From Planococcus soli (GTDB lineage: Bacteria > Bacillota > Bacilli > Bacillales_A > Planococcaceae): a stretch of 64,000 bases of DNA. Positions 32,567 through 41,991 of this stretch are shown here, piece after piece. The stretch is taken from the NCBI RefSeq assembly GCF_016881065.1, contig NZ_WXYN01000051.1, positions 186,001 to 250,000 of the forward strand, in the 5' to 3' direction. The notes below the pieces were generated by a model. It was not told where the DNA came from. It made no database searches and saw only the letters and a program-made list of their open reading frames with translations. The translations under genes were made by a program, and so were the position numbers. Each line of letters begins with the position of its first letter. The first letter of the stretch is position 1.

Positions 32567-33727
32567 ATGAGCATTTCAATTAATAGCCGGATCGAGTCCA
32601 TTGAGATTTCAGGCATACGCCAGTTTGCCAATCAATTGATCGATTTTCCGGATGCCATTAACTTAACAATCGGACAGCCCGATTTTCCTACGCCCGAGGC
32701 TGTCAAGTTAGCAGCAATCGAGGCAATCAAAAACAACCAGACCAGTTATACACATAATGCAGGATTATTGGAGCTGCGGGCGGAAATTGCATCATTTTTC
32801 CGCGATTCGTATGGATTGGACTACAATTCCAAAACGGAAATTATTGTCACTAATGGGGCAAGTGAAGGATTGGATTCTCTTTTCCGGGCTATTCTGGAGG
32901 AAGGCGATGAAGTCATTTTGCCTGCACCCGCTTATCCAGGATACGAACCGATCATCAACTTGTGCGGCGGGAAAGTGGTTTATCTGGATACTTCGGATAC
33001 CGGCTTTCAGCCAGATCCACAGCGTCTGGAAAGCTTAATCACCGGCCGGACAAAAGCGGTATTAATGAACTTCCCATCCAATCCGACAGGTGTCACAATG
33101 GAGTCTGCTCAACTCGAAAAAGTTGCTGCAGTACTTGAAAAACATGAAGTTTTTATCATTACCGATGAAATTTACAGTGAAAATTCATACGGTGAAAAAC
33201 ATTCTACTTTTGCACGCTTTGAAAAATTGCGCGATCGCACGTTCTTAGTCCATGGCTTGTCAAAATCCCATTCGATGACAGGCTGGAGAATCGGTTTTGT
33301 TCTGGGGCCGGAAACGTATATGAAGCACGTCTTGAAGGTCCATCAGTATAATGCCATCTGCGCTTCTGTACCGGGTCAATTTGCGGCACTCGAAGCGATG
33401 AAAAATCAGCGCCACATTCCTGCTGAAATGAATAAAGAATATATTCAGCGGAGAGATTTTGTCTACAGCCGCTTAACCGCAATGGGCCTTGATGTCATAC
33501 TGCCCAAAGGCGCATTTTATATTTTTCCTTCAATTGAAAAGTTCGGCATGACTTCCTATGAATTTGCTGTGCGTTTATTGAAAGAAGGGGGCGTGGCTGC
33601 AGTGCCTGGCTCTGCATTCACTGTATACGGAGAAGGGTTTGTACGGATATCTTATGCCTACAGCATGACCATACTAGAAGAAGGCATGGATCGATTGGAG
33701 AAGTTTGTTCTTAGCTTAACTGATTAA
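32567..33727 (+). CDS. patA: Aminotransferase, PatA type (class I/II)
   Basis: A 386-residue PLP enzyme strongly resembling B. subtilis PatA, implicated in N-acetyl-diaminopimelate transamination in lysine synthesis. Shared motifs are IEISGIRQFAN, LTIGQPDFPTP, NGASEGLD, PAYPGYEPIINLCGGK, NFPSNPTGVT and the PLP-lysine segment GLSKSHSMTGWRIGF, plus PKGAFYIFPSI near the C-terminus. The open frame begins with a TTG at 32558; AGAAAGG at 32551-32557 sets the ATG at 32567. It lies downstream of the TRAP operon. Whether it acts on imported material or only in lysine synthesis is unclear. Confidence 0.9.
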   Translation: MSISINSRIESIEISGIRQFANQLIDFPDAINLTIGQPDFPTPEAVKLAAIEAIKNNQTSYTHNAGLLELRAEIASFFRDSYGLDYNSKTEIIVTNGASEGLDSLFRAILEEGDEVILPAPAYPGYEPIINLCGGKVVYLDTSDTGFQPDPQRLESLITGRTKAVLMNFPSNPTGVTMESAQLEKVAAVLEKHEVFIITDEIYSENSYGEKHSTFARFEKLRDRTFLVHGLSKSHSMTGWRIGFVLGPETYMKHVLKVHQYNAICASVPGQFAALEAMKNQRHIPAEMNKEYIQRRDFVYSRLTAMGLDVILPKGAFYIFPSIEKFGMTSYEFAVRLLKEGGVAAVPGSAFTVYGEGFVRISYAYSMTILEEGMDRLEKFVLSLTD

Positions 33728-33850
33728 TGGATTGTTTAGAGTCTTTGTTGGCCTGCTCTACATTTTTTAATAGAGGGTGAAAATGTTGAATCGCTTCTTG
33801 CGGAAGTGTTGTGTCATGGCCAGTTTTACTCGGCTCAATTTATATTTGTG

Positions 33851-33875
33851 ATTTAACCTATGATTATCCGGGTAA
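33851..33875 (+). promoter_or_regulatory. SigB-like promoter of the YjlB-like cupin gene
   Basis: ATTTAA (33851-33856), a 13-bp spacer and a perfect GGGTAA (33870-33875), 31 bp upstream of the start. The B. subtilis homologue yjlB is, as I recall, SigB-dependent. Confidence 0.65.
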
Positions 33876-33905
33876 AGTTCCTTAAACGACAAGGAGTTGA
33901 ACGGC

Positions 33906-34400
33906 ATGGGAAATTCACAGTTTTACCGGTTTGAAGACGATGGAGCGATTCCAAATAATCCTTCACTTGAAGTGATAGTCTATCCAGCTGCTTTTAAAGA
34001 AAATCCGCAGGAAATTGAAACGGTCTTCAACAGTCATGACTGGACAAACAGCTGGACTGGCGGTGTTTTCGATTACCACCACTACCACAGCAATACGCAC
34101 GAGGTGCTGGGTGTGCGCAGCGGCTCTGCAACTTTGCATATTGGCGGCGAGCAGGGTGAAGCGTTAACCGTAGCAGCAGGCGATGTTGTGCTGCTGCCGG
34201 CAGGAACCGGACACAAGAAGTTGGAAGCCAGCAGCGACTTTGAAATAGTCGGAGCTTATCCAGGCGGTGTCTCCTATAACTTGAAAACCGGGGAGCCGGG
34301 AGAACGCCCCTATGTTTTGGAAGATATCCAAAACACGCCTTTGCCAAAAAACGATCCTGTTTTCGGCAGCGAAGGGCCGGTTATCGAAAAGTGGACATAG
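33906..34400 (+). CDS. yjlB: Cupin-domain protein, YjlB-like
   Basis: A 164-residue small-barrel protein. Cupin motif 1 is seen as HHYHSNTHEVLGVRSGSATL and motif 2 as VVLLPAGTGHKKL, so His/Glu metal ligands are present. The C-terminal tail PKNDPVFGSEGPVIEKW resembles B. subtilis YjlB. AAGGAG at 33891-33896 places the start at ATG 33906 rather than the TTG at 33897. A SigB-like promoter fits a general stress role. Catalytic activity is unknown. Confidence 0.82.
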   Translation: MGNSQFYRFEDDGAIPNNPSLEVIVYPAAFKENPQEIETVFNSHDWTNSWTGGVFDYHHYHSNTHEVLGVRSGSATLHIGGEQGEALTVAAGDVVLLPAGTGHKKLEASSDFEIVGAYPGGVSYNLKTGEPGERPYVLEDIQNTPLPKNDPVFGSEGPVIEKWT

Positions 34401-34407
34401 AACGGAG

Positions 34408-34442
34408 AAAAGCCCTTTGCCAGTCCCTGGCGAAGGGCTTTT
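34408..34442 (+). terminator. Terminator of the cupin gene
   Basis: 16-bp stem with one G-U pair (arms 34408-34423 and 34427-34442, core AAAAGCCCTT/AAGGGCTTTT), very short loop. Confidence 0.88.
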
Positions 34443-34469
34443 GAGTTGTGAAACTCATGCTTTTATTAA

Positions 34470-35318
34470 TTATTCGTAATAGCCTTCAGTCGATTTGCGG
34501 AATGTTTTAAACTGATCGGCATCATGACCAAACCAGACATCCGAATTGGTTTCTTTTGAGATTCTGCGGATTTTTTCGACAGCTGAAGTATAGCCGACGG
34601 AATCATATAAAATGCCTGGCGGTTTGATTGGCGGGCCAAAGCTCTCTGCTGTGTATATGGCGTCAGAAGCAAGTATAATCCCCCCGGTTTCCGGAAGTTG
34701 AATTTGCAGTCCGAGCATTCCCCACGCGTGGCCGCTGCCAAAGTTCAGGATTTTGATGCCTTCGGCAAGCTGGAGCCCATCCTCGGTCCGTTTGACAGTT
34801 TGCCATTGCAGATTATTTTTGATCCATGCATCAATGTCTCCCCAGATATATGCCCCTTCTTTGGTGTTTCGGGCATAAGTTTGCAAGGCGCCATTCAATT
34901 CATCTTCATGGACGATGATTGTCGCATTGGTGAACAGCTCAAGGCAGCCGGCGTGATCCAGATGAAGATGGGAAGCCACAACGTATTTGATGTCTTCTGG
35001 CCGGACGTTCAGTTCCTCCAACCGGTGATGCAAATAGCATTCCTCTGGCATGTCAATTGGAAACAGGGATTGAGTAACTTTCCCCCAACGGCCTTCTGCA
35101 CCCATCGAATTCGGATTGCAGGCTGTGTCGAACAAAATTTTGCCTTCCGGATGGTCGATCAGTACTGTGTAAACCGGAAATGTCACCATCTCTCCCGGCG
35201 GATTCGGGTTTTGTATACTTGCCGGGTTGTGCATTGAAATCATGTAATTCTTATCCATACTTAATGTGCCATTGTCCATTACATAAAGCTTTGGATTTGG
35301 CTTGATAATACCAGTCAT
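34470..35318 (-). CDS. Metallo-beta-lactamase-fold hydrolase, N-acyl homoserine lactonase family
   Basis: A 282-residue enzyme. The dinuclear zinc motif is SHLHLDHAG (HxHxDH) near residue 117, with further ligands in FGSGHAWGM, the bridging Asp in ILASDAIY, and the last His in WFGHDADQF. The N-terminal pattern KLYVMDNGTLSMDKNYM and the VYTVLIDHPEGKILFDT segment match the AttM/AiiA lactonase family. The usual GHTPGH segment reads GHAWGM. The ATG at 35318 follows AAAGGGGGA (a TTG one codon earlier is not preferred). It may degrade acyl-homoserine lactones or other lactones. Confidence 0.82.
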   Translation of the reverse strand: MTGIIKPNPKLYVMDNGTLSMDKNYMISMHNPASIQNPNPPGEMVTFPVYTVLIDHPEGKILFDTACNPNSMGAEGRWGKVTQSLFPIDMPEECYLHHRLEELNVRPEDIKYVVASHLHLDHAGCLELFTNATIIVHEDELNGALQTYARNTKEGAYIWGDIDAWIKNNLQWQTVKRTEDGLQLAEGIKILNFGSGHAWGMLGLQIQLPETGGIILASDAIYTAESFGPPIKPPGILYDSVGYTSAVEKIRRISKETNSDVWFGHDADQFKTFRKSTEGYYE

Positions 35319-35389
35319 CAATTTTCCCCCTTTCAGAATAATTCCATAATATCACAATTTTCAGATAATGGTATAGGGGCATTTAAAAA

Positions 35390-35417
35390 AGCTCCTGAGC
35401 TGGTGGGCTCAAGAGCT
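35390..35417 (-). terminator. Terminator of the aspartokinase gene
   Basis: 11-bp arms AGCTCCTGAGC and GCTCAAGAGCT with one G-U pair, 6-nt loop, and a T6 run on the minus strand. Confidence 0.85.
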
Positions 35418-35434
35418 GGAGATGGGAGTGAAGA

Positions 35435-36799
35435 CTAATGGACCATAGCCGGTTCAAAAAATTCTTTGTACAATTCATTTAATATTTTTTGCTCATCTTC
35501 TTTTAAGATGCCAAAAACCAAACTTACTTCAGAAGAACCTTGATTGATCATTTCAATGTTAACGCCGGTTCTGGCAAACGCATTTGCTGCCCTTGCAGTG
35601 AGGCCTTTTGTATTATGCATGCCTTCTCCAACCAATACAATCATTGAAAAATCATTGCGAATGTGAACATCATCCGCTTGCAGTTCCGATTTGACACGAT
35701 CTACGATGCGCTGCTCTTTGGCAGCCGTCAATTGGTGGCTGCGCAGAATAACAGACAGATTATCGATGCCTGACGGGATGTGTTCATAGGAAATTTCTTC
35801 ATCTTCCAGTATTTGCAGCAATTTGCGCCCAAAACCGATTTCACGGTTCATGAGGTATTTGCTGACGTATAATGTTGAGAAACCGCTATCAGCGGAGATT
35901 CCTGTTACGGGACGCAGTGAGTGGTCGCGTTCGGCAACAATCATTGTACCAGGAGCAGCAGGATTATTCGTATTGCGGATGCATAAAGGAACTGCTGCTT
36001 TAAAAACAGGCATTAGGGCTTCGTCATGAAGCACGGCAAATCCGGCATACGACAGTTCGCGCATTTCGCGATAAGTCATCTGTTCGATTTCAACTGGTTT
36101 TTCAACTACACGCGGGTTTGCGGCGAAAACACAGTCAACGTCGGTAAAGTTTTCGTAAAGCTCCGCCTTGACTGCAGCTGCTAGAATTGAACCGGTAATA
36201 TCTGATCCGCCGCGTTCGAATGTCCGCAGCACGCCTTCTTTTGTATAACCAAAAAATCCAGGGAAGACGGTAATTGTTTTTTTATGCCGCAGATCGGCCA
36301 GAAGATCGTAGGCTTCAGGAAGAGCTTGAGCCCGCTCTGGCAATCCATTGACGAATAAACCAGCGTCAAACGGATTAACGTATTCGGCAGTCAGTCCGAT
36401 CGATGTCAGGTAGGCGGCAATCAATTTCGCAGAGTTGTCTTCGCCACTTGCTTTGATTAAATCAGCAAAAAGAGGGGGAGAGCTCTTATCCGATTGAAGA
36501 CGGTTCATGAGGTCTGTTTCGATGACTCTTTTGATGTCGTTGCCAAGCTCCAGCTCATCCGCAATTTCCGAATATCGTCCCACGACTTTGGCAAGTGCAG
36601 CATCGGTTGATTCCTCCCGAAGTGCCGCTGCTGACAATTGGATCAGCAAATCGGTAACTTTTACGTCACCATCGAATCTTTTGCCTGGAGCAGAGACGAC
36701 GACAATCTTGCGGGAAGGCTCTGCTCCAACGATTGCAGCGACTTTTTTTATCTGTTGTGCACTAGCTACTGAAGTACCTCCAAATTTGCTCACTTTCAT
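35435..36799 (-). CDS. lysC: Aspartokinase (class III, monofunctional, two ACT domains)
   Basis: Phosphorylates aspartate, the first step to lysine, threonine and methionine. The 454-residue protein starts MKVSKFGGTSVASAQQI, has IVVVSAPGKRFDGD, the GRYSEI segment, FPGFFGYTKEGVLRTFERGG near residue 205 (catalytic Asp in GGSDITG), and C-terminal ACT domains with MNREIGFGRKLLQILED and NTKGLTARAANAFARTGVNI. Length and motifs match the YclM-type enzyme. The frame extends five codons to an ATG at 36814, but no clear binding site separates the two starts. It is divergent from hom-thrC-thrB, sharing a ~130-bp promoter region. Confidence 0.9.
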   Translation of the reverse strand: MKVSKFGGTSVASAQQIKKVAAIVGAEPSRKIVVVSAPGKRFDGDVKVTDLLIQLSAAALREESTDAALAKVVGRYSEIADELELGNDIKRVIETDLMNRLQSDKSSPPLFADLIKASGEDNSAKLIAAYLTSIGLTAEYVNPFDAGLFVNGLPERAQALPEAYDLLADLRHKKTITVFPGFFGYTKEGVLRTFERGGSDITGSILAAAVKAELYENFTDVDCVFAANPRVVEKPVEIEQMTYREMRELSYAGFAVLHDEALMPVFKAAVPLCIRNTNNPAAPGTMIVAERDHSLRPVTGISADSGFSTLYVSKYLMNREIGFGRKLLQILEDEEISYEHIPSGIDNLSVILRSHQLTAAKEQRIVDRVKSELQADDVHIRNDFSMIVLVGEGMHNTKGLTARAANAFARTGVNIEMINQGSSEVSLVFGILKEDEQKILNELYKEFFEPAMVH

Positions 36800-36838
36800 C
36801 CAATCAAGTCCCATCTTTTTTAATAGTCTGTAAAAGGG

Positions 36839-36867
36839 TTGTTTTAACTAAGATATAATACTATAAT
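36839..36867 (+). promoter_or_regulatory. SigA-type promoter of hom-thrC-thrB
   Basis: TTGTTT (36839-36844), 17-bp spacer, perfect TATAAT (36862-36867), about 60 bp upstream of the hom start. Confidence 0.7.
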
Positions 36868-36926
36868 GTCCCTATGACAAAAACAGCTGTTTTTTCACAG
36901 TGTACACACCATGGGAGGAATCGTCA

Positions 36927-38219
36927 ATGAAAAATGAAATTTCAATCGGATTATTAGGCCTTGGAACGGTGGGCAGCGGAGTTGCTAAAATCATCCAGCA
37001 GCATCAGCAGGATTTGCATCATAAATTAGGTGCCCAAGTTTCAATCCGGAAGGTACTGGTCAGAGATGCAAAAAAAGACCGGCTTTCCAGTTTAGATCCG
37101 AGTGTATTCACGACGGATATAGAAGAAATATTGAATGATTCTTCTCTCGATATCATAGTTGAAGTGATGGGCGGCATGGACGGAGCCAAATCTGCCATCG
37201 AAAAAGCGCTAAAAGCGGGCAAGCAGGTCGTTACGGCCAATAAAGATGTCATGGCGGAATATGGCCACGAATTGCTGAAACTGGCTGACGCCGAAAAATG
37301 CGACCTTTTCTATGAAGCAAGCGTTGCCGGCGGCGTGCCGATTATTCGTACGCTTGAAGATGGCTTGGCTTCTGACCGGATCTCCAGTTTGATGGGGATT
37401 GTCAACGGCACGACAAATTTCATTTTAACAAAAATGAAAAAAGAAAATATGACTTATGAAGCTGCATTGGCTGAAGCCACTGAACTGGGCTATGCCGAAG
37501 CAGATCCGTCTGCAGATGTCGATGGCATTGATGCAGCGCGGAAAATGGTCATTCTCTCTTCTCTGGCATTCTCGACAGAAGTTCACCTGGATGATGTGCT
37601 GGTCAGAGGCATGAAAGAAATTCGCGATGGCGATTTGGAGCTTGCGAATAAGTTCGGTTATACCATGAAAATGGTCGGTTCTTCAACTAAAGATGAAGAT
37701 GGAATCGAAGTTTCGGTAGAACCGATCTTCCTGGCAAACTCGCATCCGCTAGCTTCTGTTAACAATGAATTCAATGCCGTATACATATATGGTGATGCTG
37801 TAGGCGAGACGATGCTGTATGGTCCAGGGGCCGGTTCATTGCCGACTGCGACTTCAGTGGTTTCCGATATTATCGCTGCTTGCCGCAACTTGCAGCTGGG
37901 CGTTAACGGCAAACGAGCACATGCTGCACAGCATGAACGGGTCATAAAGCCGGAATCAAAACGGTTTGCGAAATATTGCCATCGCCTGCTGGTGAATGAC
38001 GAAGTTGGTGTCTTATCGAAAATGACTTCCATTTACAGCAAGCACGCGGCAAGTATCCAATCGGTTATGCAGTCACCGGCAGCAGACGCTGACAAGGCTG
38101 AATTGGTGCTGCTGACTCACCAAATTTCACGCCAGCAGCATTTAGATGTGTTAAATGATTTGGAAGGAACGGCTAGCGTCATTAGCCATTACCGCATAGA
38201 AGGAGAGGAAACCGCATGA
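36927..38219 (+). CDS. hom: Homoserine dehydrogenase
   Basis: Reduces aspartate semialdehyde to homoserine. The 430-residue protein has the Rossmann motif [17 protein letters not shown], the [13 protein letters not shown] segment near residue 100, [32 protein letters not shown] near residue 165, the catalytic region [18 protein letters not shown], and a C-terminal ACT domain ([20 protein letters not shown]). GGGAGG upstream sets ATG 36927; the frame also contains an unlikely GTG at 36900. It overlaps thrC by ATGA. Confidence 0.95.
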   Translation: MKNEISIGLLGLGTVGSGVAKIIQQHQQDLHHKLGAQVSIRKVLVRDAKKDRLSSLDPSVFTTDIEEILNDSSLDIIVEVMGGMDGAKSAIEKALKAGKQVVTANKDVMAEYGHELLKLADAEKCDLFYEASVAGGVPIIRTLEDGLASDRISSLMGIVNGTTNFILTKMKKENMTYEAALAEATELGYAEADPSADVDGIDAARKMVILSSLAFSTEVHLDDVLVRGMKEIRDGDLELANKFGYTMKMVGSSTKDEDGIEVSVEPIFLANSHPLASVNNEFNAVYIYGDAVGETMLYGPGAGSLPTATSVVSDIIAACRNLQLGVNGKRAHAAQHERVIKPESKRFAKYCHRLLVNDEVGVLSKMTSIYSKHAASIQSVMQSPAADADKAELVLLTHQISRQQHLDVLNDLEGTASVISHYRIEGEETA

Positions 38220-39277
38220 GATGGCAAGGACTGATCGAAGAACATAAAGAGTGGCTTCCGGTTACAGAAAATACGCCTTCATTAACATTGCAGGAAGGCA
38301 ATACGCCGCTGGTGCATTTGGATAGTTTGTCAAAAAAATGGGGAATTGACCTTTACGTAAAACTGGAAGGAGCAAATCCTACCGGTTCTTTTAAAGACCG
38401 TGGCATGGTGATGGCTGTCGCGAAAGCCAAAGAAGAAGGCAAAACGGTATTGATATGCGCTTCAACTGGCAATACATCTGCATCAGCAGCTGCCTATGGT
38501 GCAAGAGCCGGCATGCGGACTATCGTTGTCATTCCTGAAGGGCGTATTGCACTTGGGAAACTGGCTCAGGCAAAAATGTACGGAGCGGAGATCCTCGAAA
38601 TTAAAGGGAACTTTGATGAAGCGCTGCAGATGGTGCGTGAGGTAGGTCAGGAAGCGGGCATCGCGCTCGTCAATTCCGTCAATCCGTATCGTTTGGAAGG
38701 ACAAAAAACCATCGCTTTTGAAGTGATTGACCAGCTTGGCCAAGTACCGGACATCTTCGCGTTGCCAGTGGGCAACGCCGGCAACATATCTGCATCTTGG
38801 AAAGGCTTCACGGAATATGCAGAACGCACCGGCGAAAAACGTCCGACACTTTTAGGTGTTCAGGCAGCCGGGGCAGCACCGATCGTCAACAACAAAGTCG
38901 TGGAAAATCCGGAAACAGTGGCAACTGCCATCCGCATCGGCAATCCGGCAAGCTGGCAGCTGGCGCTTAACGCCCTCGACGAATCAAACGGCACCATTTT
39001 AGCGGCAACAGACGAAGAAATTCTGGAAGCATATCAGCTGCTGGCATCAACCGAAGGTATATTCGCTGAACCTGCTTCATGCGCCTCTATTGCAGGAATC
39101 AAAAAACAGGTGGAAAGCGGTATGCTCGAAAAAGGATCGAAAGTGGTTGCTGTACTGACAGGCAATGGTTTAAAAGATCCTGAAACAGCGATTTCCGTGA
39201 ATCAGCACAAAGCACTTCTTGTTCCGGAAGATATGGAACGTTTCTGGGAGGATTTAAAAAAAGGAGTGAAGATATGA
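38216..39277 (+). CDS. thrC: Threonine synthase
   Basis: Converts phosphohomoserine to threonine using PLP. The 353-residue protein has [19 protein letters not shown], the PLP-lysine segment [11 protein letters not shown] near residue 58, [29 protein letters not shown] (phosphate cup) near residue 182 and [11 protein letters not shown] at the C-terminus. It is the short, Bacillus-type enzyme. Both ends overlap neighbours by ATGA, indicating strict translational coupling hom-thrC-thrB. Confidence 0.95.
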   Translation: MRWQGLIEEHKEWLPVTENTPSLTLQEGNTPLVHLDSLSKKWGIDLYVKLEGANPTGSFKDRGMVMAVAKAKEEGKTVLICASTGNTSASAAAYGARAGMRTIVVIPEGRIALGKLAQAKMYGAEILEIKGNFDEALQMVREVGQEAGIALVNSVNPYRLEGQKTIAFEVIDQLGQVPDIFALPVGNAGNISASWKGFTEYAERTGEKRPTLLGVQAAGAAPIVNNKVVENPETVATAIRIGNPASWQLALNALDESNGTILAATDEEILEAYQLLASTEGIFAEPASCASIAGIKKQVESGMLEKGSKVVAVLTGNGLKDPETAISVNQHKALLVPEDMERFWEDLKKGVKI

Positions 39278-40179
39278 GCTGGAAAGAGTTTTCAGTGAGT
39301 GTTCCTGCTTCAACCGCCAATCTTGGTCCGGGTTTTGATTCGATTGGTCTGGCATTGGACCTCCATATGCTTGTTCACGCATCGCCGGCTGCAGATTGGC
39401 TGGTCGAGTACAAAAATCCTGGCTATCAGCAAATTGCCAGCGGCAAGGATAATCTGATTGTCGCCACTGCGCAAACCGTCGCAGACAAATACGAGCGTTC
39501 GCTGCCCAGCGCAAAATTAGTGGTGGAGACAGAAATCCCTTTGAGCCGTGGCCTTGGCAGCAGCGCTTCAGCAATCGCTGCGGGCATTGAGATTGCAGAC
39601 CGGCTGATTGGGCTAAAGCTGTCTATGAAAGAAAAACTGAGGATCGGTACAGAGATGGAGGGGCATCCCGACAACATTTCTGCATCGCTGCTTGGGGGTT
39701 TGACAATCTCCTATTTTGATGAAGAAGATTTGGAAATCGTCCATGTACCGGAAGTGGAGATCGGAGTGGTCATTCTTGTTCCTCCGACCGAGTTTTTGAC
39801 AGTGGAATCCCGGAATTTGCTGCCGGAAGTTTTGGCGTATAAAACCGCCATACGCGGCAGTGCAGCCGGCAATGTCATGGCAGCGGCTTTAGCAAAAGGA
39901 GACTGGGATACAGCGGGGCGAATGATGCAGAAAGATTTATTTCACGAACCCTACCGCAAAGACAAGTTCCCTGATTTTGATGCGATTCAAAGGAGCTGCC
40001 GTGAGTTAGGCGTTTATGGAACGGCAATCAGCGGAGCAGGGCCATCCCTGTTCATCGCAGTAAAAAAAGGGGAGGAAATCAGGGTTGCCGCACAATTGGC
40101 AGAAAAGTTTCCGCTCTACGAAAGCCTTGCTACCAAACCTTCTTCTGCAGGCATTAAACTTGGTGAAACAGTTGTATAA
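39274..40179 (+). CDS. thrB: Homoserine kinase
   Basis: A 301-residue GHMP-family kinase that phosphorylates homoserine. It has [20 protein letters not shown] at the N-terminus, the ATP-binding motif [17 protein letters not shown] near residue 90, [17 protein letters not shown] near residue 130, and motif 3 [12 protein letters not shown] near residue 250. Last gene of the threonine operon, followed at once by a terminator. Confidence 0.95.
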   Translation: MSWKEFSVSVPASTANLGPGFDSIGLALDLHMLVHASPAADWLVEYKNPGYQQIASGKDNLIVATAQTVADKYERSLPSAKLVVETEIPLSRGLGSSASAIAAGIEIADRLIGLKLSMKEKLRIGTEMEGHPDNISASLLGGLTISYFDEEDLEIVHVPEVEIGVVILVPPTEFLTVESRNLLPEVLAYKTAIRGSAAGNVMAAALAKGDWDTAGRMMQKDLFHEPYRKDKFPDFDAIQRSCRELGVYGTAISGAGPSLFIAVKKGEEIRVAAQLAEKFPLYESLATKPSSAGIKLGETVV

Positions 40180-40182
40180 ATG

Positions 40183-40225
40183 AAAAAGAAGCGATCCGAG
40201 CTTTCCGGATCGCTTCTTTTTTTGT
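40183..40225 (+). terminator. Terminator of hom-thrC-thrB (probably bidirectional)
   Basis: A 16-bp perfect inverted repeat, arms 40183-40198 and 40206-40221 (core GAAGCGATCCG), then a T-run; A-rich on the other side. Confidence 0.93.
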
Positions 40226-40246
40226 TTTAAATTGCAGATTTTCTCC

Positions 40247-41671
40247 TTACACTTTTATAGAAATGTATTTCGTTTCCAGGAATGCATCCAAACCTTCTTG
40301 TCCGCCTTCGCGCCCGACGCCGCTTTCTTTCATTCCGCCGAAGGGAGCTTGTGCTGTAGATGGAGCTCCGTCATTCCATCCGACAATTCCATAATCGAGA
40401 TTCTCGGATAAGTAAGTGCCGCGGGACATGCTCTCGGTGAAGAAGTAAGCTGCCAGGCCGAAGCGTGTATCATTTGCCAGTTTGACGGCTTCTTCATCTG
40501 TTTCAAAAGACATGATCGGAGCGACAGGGCCGAAAGTTTCTTCGTTCATGACCAGCATATCCGAAGTGGCATCCACCAAAACTGTCGGGTTGTAGAAATA
40601 GGCATTGTTCTCTGAACGGCCATCGCCGCCGACCAGAACGGTAGCTCCTTTTTCGACTGCATCGCTGACATGCTTTTCGACTTTTTCATAGCCGTCCTTG
40701 TCAACCAGTGGTCCGATTTGGACACCTTCGTCCAATCCGTTGCCGACTTTCAAGTTGCCAGCTGCCTGCTGGAGCTTCTGAGAAAATTCCTTAACGATGC
40801 TTTGCTGCACATAAATGCGGTTGCCGCAGACACAAGTTTGTCCGGCGTTCCGGAATTTTGATGCCATGACGCCTTCAACCGCCAGGTCCATATCTGCATC
40901 TTCCAAAATGATGATTGGAGCATGTCCACCCAACTCAAGAGACAGGTTCAACATGGTTTCTGAAGCCTGCTTCATCAGTTCCTTGCCGATCTCAGTCGAT
41001 CCGGTAAAGGTCAGTTTTCGGACATCCGGATGGCCGGTGAACACTTTGCCGATTTTGCTTGCGCTGCCCGTCACCAGATTGATGACGCCTTTAGGAAATC
41101 CGGCTTCAATTGCAAGTTCATACATTTTAACAGCAGTTAATGGAGTCATTTTTGCCGGTTTGGCTACAAATGTACAGCCAGCAGCAAGGGCGGGTGCCAT
41201 TTTTCTGGCCATCATCGCAGCCGGGAAATTCCACGGCGTGATCGATACCACAACACCGACCGGCTGTTTGTTGATCTGAATCCGTTTGCCCTCTTTGCTT
41301 GCTGGAATGGTCCGGCCATACATGCGTTTGCCTTCTTCTGCAAACCAGGATACAAATGAAGCCGAATACTCAATTTCACCGATGGCTTCGGCTAAAGGTT
41401 TGCCCATTTCTTTTGTCAGGATTTCTCCAATCTCTTCTTTATGTTCAAGCAACAGATCATGCCATTTCATCAGAAGTTCAGCGCGGTGATAGGCTGTCGT
41501 CTTCGACCATTCCGGAAAGGCGGCAGCGGCAGCTTCAACTGCTGCTGTAGCTTCTTCCTCGCCCCCATTAGGTACTGAACCTACAATTTCGCCGGTTGCC
41601 GGATTCGTTACTTCAATCTTTCCATCGCCTGTTTCTGTCCACTCGCCATTGATATAGTGTTTGCCATTCAT
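40247..41671 (-). CDS. gabD: Succinate-semialdehyde dehydrogenase (NAD(P)+)
   Basis: A 474-residue aldehyde dehydrogenase. The cofactor-binding ITPWNFPAAM is near residue 145, KLTFTGSTEIGK near residue 220, the catalytic Glu segment SLELGGHAPIIILEDADMD near residue 245, and the catalytic Cys in FRNAGQTCVCGNRIYV near residue 280. The ELGGHAP and NAGQTCVC pattern is typical of GabD-type enzymes. It lacks a neighbouring GABA transaminase. The ATG follows AAAGGAGGAG. It is convergent with thrB and divergent from the transporter at 41992. Confidence 0.88.
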   Translation of the reverse strand: MNGKHYINGEWTETGDGKIEVTNPATGEIVGSVPNGGEEEATAAVEAAAAAFPEWSKTTAYHRAELLMKWHDLLLEHKEEIGEILTKEMGKPLAEAIGEIEYSASFVSWFAEEGKRMYGRTIPASKEGKRIQINKQPVGVVVSITPWNFPAAMMARKMAPALAAGCTFVAKPAKMTPLTAVKMYELAIEAGFPKGVINLVTGSASKIGKVFTGHPDVRKLTFTGSTEIGKELMKQASETMLNLSLELGGHAPIIILEDADMDLAVEGVMASKFRNAGQTCVCGNRIYVQQSIVKEFSQKLQQAAGNLKVGNGLDEGVQIGPLVDKDGYEKVEKHVSDAVEKGATVLVGGDGRSENNAYFYNPTVLVDATSDMLVMNEETFGPVAPIMSFETDEEAVKLANDTRFGLAAYFFTESMSRGTYLSENLDYGIVGWNDGAPSTAQAPFGGMKESGVGREGGQEGLDAFLETKYISIKV

Positions 41672-41991
41672 TTGCCTGACTCCTCCTTTGAGTTTTCACT
41701 TATCCTAATAAATACCTCTAATGTCTTGCAAGTAAACGTTTGAGGCATAGCCAGCAAAAGAACTATAAAGCTTTTCAAGAAGTAAGGACAAGCTATATAC
41801 AAGTGTGAAAAACTGCAAACTTCAGAAAATGAATGATTATTCAATTTAATGTTATTTCAAAATAGTCGTTTTATTCTATTTATTATGCTGCGATATTGTG
41901 CTACTATTGCAACATTATTAAAATCTTCAACATAAAGCTTTGAAGAGGATAGTGTATTTGCTATTGGAAAAAGAAAAAGGAGGAACAAAAC
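41672..41991. other. AT-rich promoter region between gabD and the transporter gene
   Basis: A 320-bp divergent intergenic region. Contains many AT-rich stretches but no clear SigB box, cre site or RNA motif that I can support. It should hold the promoters of both flanking genes. Confidence 0.5.

Noticed and set aside
33783-33851. 22-codon frame (MLNRFLRKCCVMASF...) upstream of the cupin gene
   Set aside because: A GAGGG lies upstream, but the frame is very short, matches nothing known and overlaps the SigB-like promoter; not enough evidence for a gene.
40815-41279. 154-codon plus-strand frame opposite gabD
   Set aside because: Antisense to conserved aldehyde dehydrogenase motifs; no independent support.
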